From: Stephanodiscus triporus
Taxonomy: Eukaryota; Bacillariophyta; Thalassiosirophyceae; Thalassiosirales; Thalassiosiraceae
Assembly (NCBI GenBank): GCA_036939755.1
Contig: JALLAZ010001376.1
Span: 1-12,194 of the forward strand
Length of the DNA: 12,194 bases
Reading direction: 5' to 3'
The translations under genes and the position numbers were made by a program. The notes under the pieces were generated by a model that saw only the letters and a program-made list of their open reading frames with translations, made no database searches and had not been told where the DNA came from. Shown here piece by piece: positions 1-7,136 of the stretch. The first letter of the stretch is position 1. Each line of letters starts with the position of its first letter.

Positions 1-474
1 TGTAGATCAGGTGGTATGACGGCATCTTCGTCTGGGCGGGCATTCATTTTGTACTGATCGGCTGGAATCCAAAACACAACCTTTGCATGAGAAATTAATC
101 CATGTTGAGTTGCGACTCTGACCCCACCGGATAGGCTGAATTGGTAGACTATACCAACAATACCTTTTCCATGACTGACAGCGCGGTAGTCGACCAAAAC
201 AGTTACAGCAGCACCGGGACCACACCCCTCGTGAAGTATTTGACTATCGTACTGATGCTTCAACTTTTCTGCTTGCTGGAGTTGGCCCATCCTTTTTTTC
301 TGCTGAGACTCTTCCCTGTGCCTGTTGGCATCCCTGAGAGGAGTTTTACCATCAGCATGGTTCAATGCATCTTGGAGACTGCGCACAACCAGAGGCTGTG
401 TTGCATCCGGTGTATCAGGAAGATTCTTGTCTTGAGTGATGATGGAAAAATTCAAACTCGCACAATTTCTAGCA
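1..474 (-). pseudogene. C-terminal domain of the transposon protein, runs off left edge
   Basis: The minus-strand frame used by the protease is open again from about 474 to the window edge with no stop. It encodes a helical, charged region (RSLQDALNHADGKTPLRDAN, then QQKKRMGQLQQAEKLK). A compact beta-rich stretch follows, GPGAAVTVLVDYRAVSHGKG and IVGIVYQFSLSGGVRVATQH, ending with DEDAVIPPDL at the edge. The order, a basic helix and then a small beta domain, resembles the DNA- or chromatin-binding tails found after integrase cores in KRBA2-like and Ginger-like proteins. That comparison is from general knowledge and is not tested here. Because the frame meets the edge, neither the end of the protein nor the element terminus is visible. 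Confidence 0.6.
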
Positions 475-490
475 CTTCTCGGCAGTAAAT

Positions 491-737
491 TCATTGGCTA
501 TTGATTGATAGACATGCCAGAAGACACTTTCGGTGCACTGTTTTCTTGCAGCATTCCAGACGAACAAGTGCCATTGATGGTGAGTCCAAGCAGCAAAAGC
601 AGAGGTCCATACTCGCCTCCAGACCAGCTGCTGATGCTGCCGCTGCAGCTGCCACAATTGGAAGAAGAGGAATTTCATTCTCCTGCTGATGTCTTGGTTG
701 TTGTGGATTCCTTACACGTACAGGTAAGTCATCACTG
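491..737 (-). pseudogene. RING-like zinc-finger segment of the transposon protein
   Basis: After the paired TGA at 729-734 the coding sense moves to another frame, reading SDDLPVRVRNPQQPRHQQEN, an Ala-rich spacer, and then a RING-like finger: LCFCCLDS, LECCKKTVHRKCLLACL and IYCREVLEIV. The spacing is C-x2-C, then CC, a His and two further Cys, and a final pair in which the first Cys position is occupied by TGA at 491-493 (SINSQ-stop-IYC). RING-type fingers usually mediate protein contacts or ubiquitin-like ligase activity; which applies here cannot be told. After the finger the reading returns to the frame of the protease, so the finger lies between two opposite frame changes. The reading is supported by motif spacing only. 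Confidence 0.55.
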
Positions 738-2242
738 CATGTCCGTAAAAACCACTGCCAATTGCCGTATTCGATTTGAACTATAAGCAGAACGTACGTC
801 CCTTTCATCGACTAGCGAAAACAACTCAAGAACCTTCATGCAGGCAATAGGACCGCAATTGAAGCCATCGACCTGTTGCACAAAAGAACCTCACCACAAA
901 CTCCATATCTCATTGTCAAATTGCACTTTATATCCCTGAGCAGATGGAGTTTGCCTAGTTTGTCCAGGTTCACTTGCAAAATTGTGCCCACTGACGCGAT
1001 GAGTGACTGCCAATGGAATCAGTCTGCACCGTTTCATTCCATTGACAATGTGATCAAACCAATTCAAAAGAGGATGGCTGAGGCCATCATAGATTATCAC
1101 TGTATTGTCTTTGATGTTGATCTCCATAACCGCGTAGGGGTCTCAATGATGCATTACCGTAACAACATGTTTTACATGTGATGGGAGTGTCTGGCACTGA
1201 TCTTCCTCTAGATGTTGCTTCGGATATGTCACATGTATCAACATTGGATGTCCAACAACAACTACGTTCTCTATATTTCTTGGGAATGTGTTCTCTATAT
1301 TTCTTGGGAATGTCTTGTGTGTGTAGTGTGCCATAAGAGATGAAAAGGCAGAATTGAAGTCACCATCAAACCACCTATTTGTGTTCTCATTCTGATCGAC
1401 ATAATCAGAATCACCAATTGGGACCAACCTGTTCAAATCTGGGAAACAGCAGTCTTGACAGCTTAAGTTCGCAAACAGAAAGCAAAATTTGCAATGCCTT
1501 CGACTAGTTAGGTTGCAGTGATATCGCGCAATATCTTGACGTTGCCATGCTTCTTCAATGGTGAATGTTAAATAACGATCTACTGGCAAGTTCTCTGCAT
1601 TGCCAGGAGATGTAGGTGCTTCTTGATGACCTATGGGCAAGTCCACCGCATTGGTGGGTGCTTGATGAGTTTGATGACCAAAATGGGAACTGGGAAGTAA
1701 GGATGTCAGAATGAGTGGTGATTCTTTGGTAGCAGAGTTATTGCTATGACTGTCCTGATAGGGAGACTCCAATGTCGAAGCTACCAACTCTTCGGGTGGG
1801 CGTTGTCTTTCGGATATTGGAACGTGGTCCAAAAAATGCTGTCTTTTTGATGTTCATGTCATTACTTCTTGCAATGATGGCTGCAGATCCTCGGCATCAT
1901 CTTCTCTAGAACGCTTCCTGTTGATGTTGATGTCCGCTCCGAGACTGAGCGGGAATTCCTCTTGGTAGTCTTGTGTAGACTGCGCATCTACGAACCCTTC
2001 TTCGTCGTTGCCAAAATCAACAGGGGCAGCATAGTCATCATCTTCTTTAGCATTGCCTCTAACCGCATTCGGAACATGGGCAACAGCATCATTGGCGTAG
2101 TCACCAGCATATTCGGCATAGTCATTGTCTTCATTATCTTCATCCACATTGCCTCTACCCGCGTTCACATCATCTTGTAAACTTTCTTCTTCATCTGGAT
2201 CTTCTTTGTCATCACTGTCCTCATCCCTGCATGAAACGAACA
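735..2242 (-). pseudogene. Acidic linker plus Ulp1-like C48 cysteine protease domain (decayed)
   Basis: All of this is one frame, broken only by TGA at 1854-1856, 1143-1145 and 891-893. Positions 2242-1857 give a highly acidic linker (runs such as DEDSDDKEDPDEEE) that ends in a basic patch, NRKRSRED. Positions 1853-735 give a Ulp1/SENP-type protease. Its landmarks are WFDGDFNSAFSSLMAHY and HPMLIHVTYPKQ, a candidate catalytic His just before the stop at 1143 (MHH, 1146-1151), Asp in VIIYDGLSH (1086-1088), and the Gln and Cys of FVQQVDGFNCGPIAC with the nucleophile codon at 855-857. Ulp1 enzymes remove SUMO-like modifiers, and such domains occur at the C-termini of several transposon proteins. 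The catalytic residues survive while the frame is interrupted, which indicates recent death or TGA readthrough. Two further TGA codons at 729-734 end the frame. Confidence 0.72.
1266..1313. repeat. Perfect 24-bp tandem duplication inside the protease relic
   Basis: Two identical adjacent 24-bp copies (1266-1289 and 1290-1313) duplicate eight residues, giving TFPRNIEN followed by TFPRNIEN in the minus-strand protein. The duplication keeps the frame, lies between the WFDGDF and HPMLIHV blocks, and looks like a replication-slippage event. Confidence 0.85.
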
Positions 2243-3109
2243 CTCATCTGGACAGATCCTAAGCCTGTCAGCTATAGAGGTGCATTTCCGGAGCTGATCT
2301 ATCCAGCACGACACGGGAGTATGCAGCTTCTGACCAAATACAGCCTCGTATGCACTCACGGAATATTTCAGACGCGTTGAGTGGCTGTTGCAGCAAGCCA
2401 TTACCTGCCCAAGGAATAATGTCCAGTTGTTGTCCAACCTCTGCCGACGCCGCTCTGATTCGATACTCTTCATGATTTGTTGGACCGTCTTGTTGCCACT
2501 TTCCATGGATCCCTGGTCACGGACTTCACTTTTTTTTACAAGCACCTTTATGAATGACCCATCCACTAACTCCTGATCTTGGACGTAAAAGTCCTTGGAG
2601 TACATATAACCATTTTTGTTTTTGCGGCGGTATCTCCAAAAATTGTTGGCAGCATCACAGTTTGCTGAAGCATTCTTGACAAATTCATCATCACCCCACA
2701 ACGAAAGTATGCGAACCATCTCATTGTACTGCTCAACACTCTTGACAGAACGGTATTGCTTTTTGGGCATGAAATCTTCACCAAGAGAAGTTCTGTTGAC
2801 ATTGAGACCAAATGCCTTCTCTAAAAAAAGACTGCGGTGATTCTCAATCAACACTTCATGCGCGTGGTCAACATCAGTAGCGATCTTGGCAGCAGCGATG
2901 GCAACATTGGCAGCGTGCCTTGCACGAGAGTTCAGGTAGCCCACGGTCGTGCCAGCTCTAGGCACATCCTCAGGCGCAGGGGTAGGGATTTCCAAGAGAG
3001 GAGGTGCGGCGCCAGTTACGGAGGAGGAGAGAGTGGACGTGAGCGTCGGAGTGTCATCACACGATGCAGCCCTTTTTGCGTTATCGTCTCCAGGATGAGA
3101 GAACGACAT
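2243..3109 (-). pseudogene. Transposon protein, N-terminal domain and integrase C-terminal part
   Basis: The likely start is the ATG at 3107-3109 (MSFSHPGDDNAK). The same frame is open further upstream but gives Cys/Leu/Arg-rich, unlikely sequence there. An Ala-rich helical stretch and a conserved-looking block (EDFMPKKQYRSVKSVEQYNE) follow. Then comes the end of a retroviral/Gypsy-type integrase core: DQGSMESGNKTVQQIMKSIE, NNWTLFLGQVMA and AYEAVFGQKLH. The Glu of QGSME (codon 2501-2503) corresponds to the third catalytic residue of the D,D-35-E triad. The H2C2 finger and the segment carrying the two Asp residues are absent: the text passes directly from KVLVKKS to EVRDQGS at about 2528, without losing frame. 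This copy could therefore not catalyse transposition. At about 2243 the frame changes into the next segment. Integrase identity is fairly sure, the exact family less so. Confidence 0.72.
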
Positions 3110-3462
3110 GGTCGAATACAGTCGAAGAAGGAAGACGATTTGTGAGGCAAAGAGAAGTGATTGAGGCGAAAAGCTGCGCAAGCGCAGGCGAATTGAGAGG
3201 AGACAACTGAGCAGCCCAGCAGAGTGGCCAACTGAGAAGCCAACCAAAGCAGCGCCCCCCTCGAACAGAGCACGCCCCGCTGCCAGCAATGGGCAACTGC
3301 GGCAGGCGAAGCGGCTCAAGCCAAGAAGGCTTGAGCCCCCTATGATGAGAGGGGCACAAGAAGACACGCGCCGCCTCCAATCATGGCAACAAAATTGGCA
3401 TAGGCGCGCCGCAATGTTTCTGGACCACCATGACCAGAAGCCCCTAACCCTGTACAATAGCC
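3110..3462 (-). other. Transposon 5' leader, with a hairpin at 3313-3337
   Basis: This stretch lies between the putative transposon start codon and the palindromic repeats. Its minus-strand open frames are rich in Cys, Leu and Arg, which suggests untranslated leader rather than protein. It contains a perfect 10-bp stem with a 5-base loop: GGCTCAAGCC at 3313-3322 pairs with GGCTTGAGCC at 3328-3337. No TATA element or splice site could be assigned with confidence. Confidence 0.4.
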
Positions 3463-3554
3463 CCGGATTATGTATAATAGGTACACCACGTAGTAACTAA
3501 AATCAGGACCAATATTCTGCAAACTAATATACGTATTCTACAGAAACACTAACC

Positions 3555-3589
3555 GTTTGCGGAATCAATTATTCGTAATCCGCAAACTA
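3555..3589. repeat. Inverted repeat, 9-bp arms
   Basis: GTTTGCGGA at 3555-3563 is inverted as TCCGCAAAC further right (about 3579-3587). The loop between them contains ATTATTCGTAAT, related in style to the neighbouring palindromes. It may be part of the same composite element. Confidence 0.6.
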
Positions 3590-3599
3590 ACGAATTTAG

Positions 3600-3622
3600 A
3601 TACTCCGTGTACCACGGAGTAT
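3600..3622. repeat. Perfect hairpin, 10-bp stem with 3-base loop
   Basis: ATACTCCGTG at 3600-3609 and CACGGAGTAT at 3613-3622 are exact reverse complements separated by TAC. The hairpin sits between the 3555 inverted repeat and the main palindrome array, on the transcription-upstream side of the oxygenase gene. Confidence 0.85.
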
Positions 3623-3965
3623 GGATATTCAATAGCAAATTAATGATTATCCATAATCAGTGGTGCACGGATTATGGATAATCAACGCAATGATTATCGA
3701 TAATCAGTGGACCATGTATTATCGATAATCAGTGGTTCACTGATTATCGATAATCAGTGGTTCACGTATTATCAATAATCAGTGCCTAAATTATCCATAA
3801 TCCGTGCACCACTGATTATGGATAATAGAAATGACGGCCGATTTATTATGCATAATTTCTGATTATGCATAAAAAAATCCCGCGCACCTATTATCGATAA
3901 TCATCATTTTGGCTATTCAGTGGTGTTTATTATGGATAATCAGAAATTATCCATAATAGGTGCGA

Positions 3966-4131
3966 CATATCTGACAAAGAAATCACAGCCTTACACGGCA
4001 AAGAAAACCAAAACAGCAAATCTGGACCAGATTTTCAGCGAGTCCAGATCTGGAATATCGCTCACAAAAACCAAAAACGAATTACTGCAGCCACCCAATA
4101 TTCGCAAACCGGTTGATGGGCGTACACCCAA
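3966..4131 (+). promoter_or_regulatory. Upstream region of the oxygenase gene with a 12-bp palindrome
   Basis: This A-rich stretch separates the palindrome block from the oxygenase ATG. It holds the perfect palindrome TCCAGATCTGGA at 4043-4054 and an overlapping inverted repeat (ATCTGGAC at 4020-4027 with GTCCAGAT at 4042-4049). Such a dyad could bind a dimeric factor, but that is an inference. No clear TATA box was seen. A stop at 4114-4116 closes the oxygenase frame just upstream of its first ATG. Confidence 0.3.
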
Positions 4132-4502
4132 ATGCGGGCGGCGGACGGTCGTCGATGCCGCCGTTCCGACGTCGGTCCGCCGCCGCCGCCCCCGCCGCCC
4201 CCGACGATCGTCGTTTTCATTTCCGTCGCCGTCATCGCGGCGGCCGCGACGACTTCGGCATGGGCACTCTCGTCGACTACCGCGCCCCTCCTCGGCCCGG
4301 GACGACGACCGCGACGACGGGAGGTTCGGCGAGTCGACGACGACGGGGCGTCCGCCGCACTCCCTCCATCATCTCCCCGATCGGACGCCGTTGTCGTCCG
4401 CGCGTTTGCCGGGGGGACGCGCTCGATCGCGTCGTTTCCATTCCTCTCCCGGTCGATTCCGCCGGAGTTGATCGTGGAGGAATCCCGAGTGGAGAGGCGG
4501 CT

Positions 4503-4539
<37 letters not shown>

Positions 4540-6977
4540 AACGACGGTGCCACCATCGTCCTCGCGGCCAGGTCTTCCGTCGTCGGTGGCGGCGGATGGC
4601 GGAGCTGCGCGGGGTGCCTCGTGCGGAACGACGACGGCCGTCGCTTCGAGGCATGCGTCAGATGCGCCCTCGTCGGCGGCGGGGACGGGGACGGAGGGGA
4701 CGTCGATGTCGATGCCGCCGTCGCGGATCTGGAACTGGACGTCCTCGTCGCGGCATATCATCGGCTGCTCCTGCACTACCTCCGCGTCGAGCGGGAATTT
4801 TACGAGGAGGAGCGCGATGCCGGGGGAGGCCGACGCGTCCGTCCGCGGTTGACGCCGCTGGCGGTGGACCTCGACGGCGGGGACGGCGGTCCCGAAGGCG
4901 AAGCGGAGTGCAGACGACGTAGTCGTCTGTTGCTGGATCGGCTCGTGCGCATCGGCCTCCTCCTGCCGCCGTCGCGGTTTTCGTCGTGCGGCGGCGACGA
5001 CGACCGCGCCGCGGGGTACGACGGCGACGACGACAACTCTTCGTTCTCGAACGATCTGGCGATCGACCTGCAGAGGTACCTTCCCTTCCTCAACGAGCGC
5101 GCGTTCCGATATCGGGGAACGCACGCGGGGATTGAGTCCCTGGAGCTACTGCGCATGCTCTCGGAGAGGAGGGCGACGTTCGATTTTGGCGCGACGGATC
5201 GCGATGACGATGACGATGACGACGACGATGACGACGAGCAACGACGCGGGACATCCGCGGGGGGAGGACGAGGGGGCGGACGCAGGGCCAACTTTGTATC
5301 GCGACTGCCGGGGATATTGCCACCCGACGTGGTCGACGACGTCATGGAAATCGTCGGGCGCGTCAAGTCGCGGAATTGGCTCAGCGCCAATCCCGACTCC
5401 GTGGACGGCCTGCCAAGCCTTCACCTCAACCTCATCGTGGGGGGCAGGTCCATGTTCGAATGCGACGACTCTGACCCTGACGACGAGGACAACCCTAGCG
5501 AAGGCGACCTCTTTTCGGACGAGGGGGGGATATCGTTCCCGCGCTGCATATCGAGGATGACGAACATTCTTCGACCGTACCTGTACGACACCCTCCTACC
5601 GGCAATAAGGGAGATTTCGAAATCGCATACCGTCGAGATCTCTGACGTCTTCCTTCGTAATTACGGGAAGAAGGAGGAGGTTGGAGCGCCGACAATGATG
5701 ACGACATTTACAATTCCGAAGACTGGGATGGCATTGGCGATGGCAACGGCGGTGATGACGATGACGGCGGAGAAAGTGTCGCCTCCGCTGCCGCCGCCGC
5801 CAGATTCGTCCTGAGTCCACACTACGACGTGACGGCGTACGCGACGTGCGTGATCGCGTTGGACTCCACGGCCTCGACTGGACGTAACGGACTGTACATC
5901 ATGCCCCGCCGCCGCTCATCCTCTCCCCCGGGGGGGGTCGACGTCGACGGCATCGGCTCCTCCTACTCCTCGTCTGCCTCCTCGTCGGTCGGACATGCGG
6001 CCCTGAGGCAATTCTTCGCCCTGGAGGTGGGAGACGGGGTGGCGCACTCGTACGACGTCCTGCACGGGGTCGACGTGGATCCCGACTTGGGTCGGGAGAG
6101 GACTTCGCTCATCGTTTGGTTCGCGGACGATGGTGATGGCAGAGGAGGGGGGGGTGACTGCGTGCGCGGAGCCGTCAGCGTCGGCGGGAGGAGCGGAACG
6201 CCGCCGTCGTGGCTTCTTGATCCCGATGACGACGTTGGCGAATTCGTGTTGGGACTCGCCCTCGAAAGCTCGTCGTCGGTACAAGGAGGACGCGGCGCCA
6301 ATACGAGGACGCCCCCATCGATCAATCACCGTGCCGAGTTGGCGGCAGATCCGTATCCCTTCTACCTGTCGAGCGCACGAAAGGGGAACATTTACGCCAT
6401 GTCAGCGATAGCTCAAATGTGCTCGGACGGTATCATTCCCGATTCGCAGTACGATCGCATTTTAGACATATTGACGAGCGTTCACGTAGGAGTTGCAGGA
6501 GGAGGGAGCTCCAATCCATTGTTCTTTGGACGACAACAGCGTTCCGACGATTACGGCATTGGCGACGATCTTTCTTCGTGGGAAGAACTGGCGATTGCCC
6601 TGTGGTACCATGCGGCGATACGCGGCGGTCATCGGGCCGCGCAGGTCTCGCTCGCGGACGAGATCATGAGTCGTTACTACACTTCAATGGAGGAGGAGGG
6701 AGACGACGGCGATGCAGAGGATCCTTCCTCCGACGAAAATCGCCGTCGTCGATCGTTGTCGTCGCGGGAGGATATGCTCCTCGCCGCGAGCGTATTGTTC
6801 ACCATGGCCCACAGCCAGGGACACGTCGATTCGCGGGGGTCGCTAAAAAGGCTTATGGACGTCGAAATCGACAGATTGATCGGCAGCGGCGTGGGCTTGG
6901 GCGGTGGTGACGACTCTGACGATGGCGATGATTCACTTCTGTCGCCCGTGATGCGAATACTTCTCATGACGATATGA
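4132..6977 (+). CDS. 2OG-Fe(II) oxygenase (prolyl 4-hydroxylase-like) with Sel1-like repeats; one frameshift
   Basis: The product is probably a 2-oxoglutarate- and Fe(II)-dependent oxygenase of about 947 residues; its substrate is unknown. The start is the first ATG after an in-frame stop at 4114. Residues 1-24 are Arg/Pro-rich. Residues 25-43 are hydrophobic and end in TSA-WALSS, like the ASAF plastid-targeting motif of diatoms. A C159-x2-C162-x12-C175-x2-C178 cluster follows, then poly-Asp runs (125-136, 358-368). The P4H-like fold starts at SRLPGILPPDVVDDVMEIVG and reaches DVFLRNYG (G512, 5665-5667). The core then continues in another frame: SPHYDV gives the Fe-binding HxD (His 5820-5822, Asp 5826-5828), VLHG the distal His (6063-6065), and RTSLIVWF the 2OG-binding Arg (6099-6101). 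Sel1-like repeats follow at about 6348-6430, 6580-6670 and 6765-6825. Frame 1 must pass to frame 3 between about 5668 and 5690, by one missing or two extra bases. Confidence 0.8.
4504..4539 (+). repeat. (GAC)12 microsatellite encoding poly-Asp
   Basis: Twelve uninterrupted GAC codons encode Asp125-136 of the oxygenase. The pure repeat is prone to length change by slippage, and any multiple of three is tolerated by the frame. Confidence 0.95.
5203..5235 (+). repeat. GAY codon run encoding 11 Asp residues
   Basis: Asp358-368 of the oxygenase is encoded by mixed GAT and GAC codons. Mixed codons suggest an older or selected acidic run, in contrast with the pure GAC run at 4504. Confidence 0.9.
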
Positions 6978-7136
6978 GTAATAGGGTTTGAGCTTTGATG
7001 ACTTCTCCACAAGCCTCGCTCTTCCATTTCGTCTAAGAATTTGTTGATCCTTCAAGAACCTCTTGATCTTCTCTTCTCTATTGCATTTTTATACAACATT
7101 GATACGTATGTTGCGGACAGTTACTTTTCACTCTAG
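6978..7136 (+). other. Oxygenase 3' flank and a probable intron end upstream of the enkurin exon
   Basis: Base composition falls sharply after the oxygenase stop at 6975-6977. No open reading frame is convincing here. A pyrimidine-rich stretch ending in AG (TTACTTTTCACTCTAG, 7121-7136) directly precedes the enkurin-like sequence and has the form of a 3' splice acceptor. No matching upstream exon or donor could be recognised. Confidence 0.35.

Larger units (their letters stand above)
1..3463 (-). mobile_element. Decayed Ginger-like DNA transposon (INT + Ulp1), left end outside window
   Basis: One long minus-strand coding relic can be followed across this interval by changing frame three times and reading through four TGA codons. 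In order it contains an N-terminal domain, the tail of a Gypsy-type integrase, an acidic linker, a Ulp1-type C48 protease, a RING-like finger and a C-terminal domain. Published Ginger1 elements carry a Gypsy-like integrase with a C-terminal OTU or Ulp1 protease domain and CCGG or CCGT target-site duplications. The architecture fits that group, but the superfamily call is an inference. A CCGG at 3463-3466 sits where the transposon leader gives way to the palindromic repeats, so it may mark the 5' boundary. The other terminus is outside the window, so no terminal inverted repeat could be confirmed. Confidence 0.7.
3465..3965. repeat. Nested palindromic repeat block (MITE-like or satellite-like)
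   Basis: The block is AT-rich and built from a 14-bp near-palindrome of form GATTATSSATAATC (also CGAT, GGAT, CCAT and GCAT centres). I find about a dozen copies at or near 3645, 3670, 3692, 3717, 3742, 3767, 3789, 3813, 3843, 3861, 3889, 3928 and 3945, plus a diverged copy near 3470. From 3645 to 3813 the starts are 22-25 bp apart. The spacer (AGTGGTTCACT type) is itself nearly palindromic. The segment 3645-3683 is the inverted repeat of 3789-3826, so the array is also one large palindrome centred near 3735. A second nested unit has CGCACCTATTAT at 3883-3894 inverted at 3953-3964, with a 13-bp stem hairpin inside at 3928-3958. No coding sequence is seen. Confidence 0.85.

Noticed and set aside
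141..488. Plus-strand open frame opposite the transposon C-terminal domain
   Set aside because: The minus strand gives coherent domain-like sequence through the same bases; the plus frame is Leu/Cys-rich without motifs.
723..728. GTAAGT on the plus strand as a splice donor
   Set aside because: No plus-strand gene is supported here; the minus strand carries the transposon relic.
491..1856. TGA read as a sense codon (alternative genetic code)
   Set aside because: The oxygenase frame appears to use TGA as its real terminator at 6975-6977, and the interrupting TGA codons fall at positions that do not share one amino acid.
2227..2243. A 17-base GT...AG segment that would join the integrase frame to the acidic linker
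   Set aside because: It restores frame on paper, as do similar 18- and 23-base segments elsewhere, but introns this short are not expected in a diatom-like genome and the surrounding element is plainly decayed.
3645..3830. Regular 22-25 bp spaced palindromic repeats resembling a CRISPR array
   Set aside because: The spacers are themselves repeats (AGTGGTTCACT type), not unique sequences, the period is too short, and the context is eukaryotic with no cas genes.
3920..4556. Long open frames on both strands over the start of the oxygenase
   Set aside because: They are Arg/Pro/Ser-rich shadows of GC-rich GAC and CCG codon runs; only frame 1 has a signal sequence and leads into a recognisable domain.
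4369..5390. Minus-strand open frames opposite the oxygenase (poly-Val and poly-Ser products)
   Set aside because: Poly-Val and poly-Ser are the antisense readings of the Asp-codon runs; no other support.
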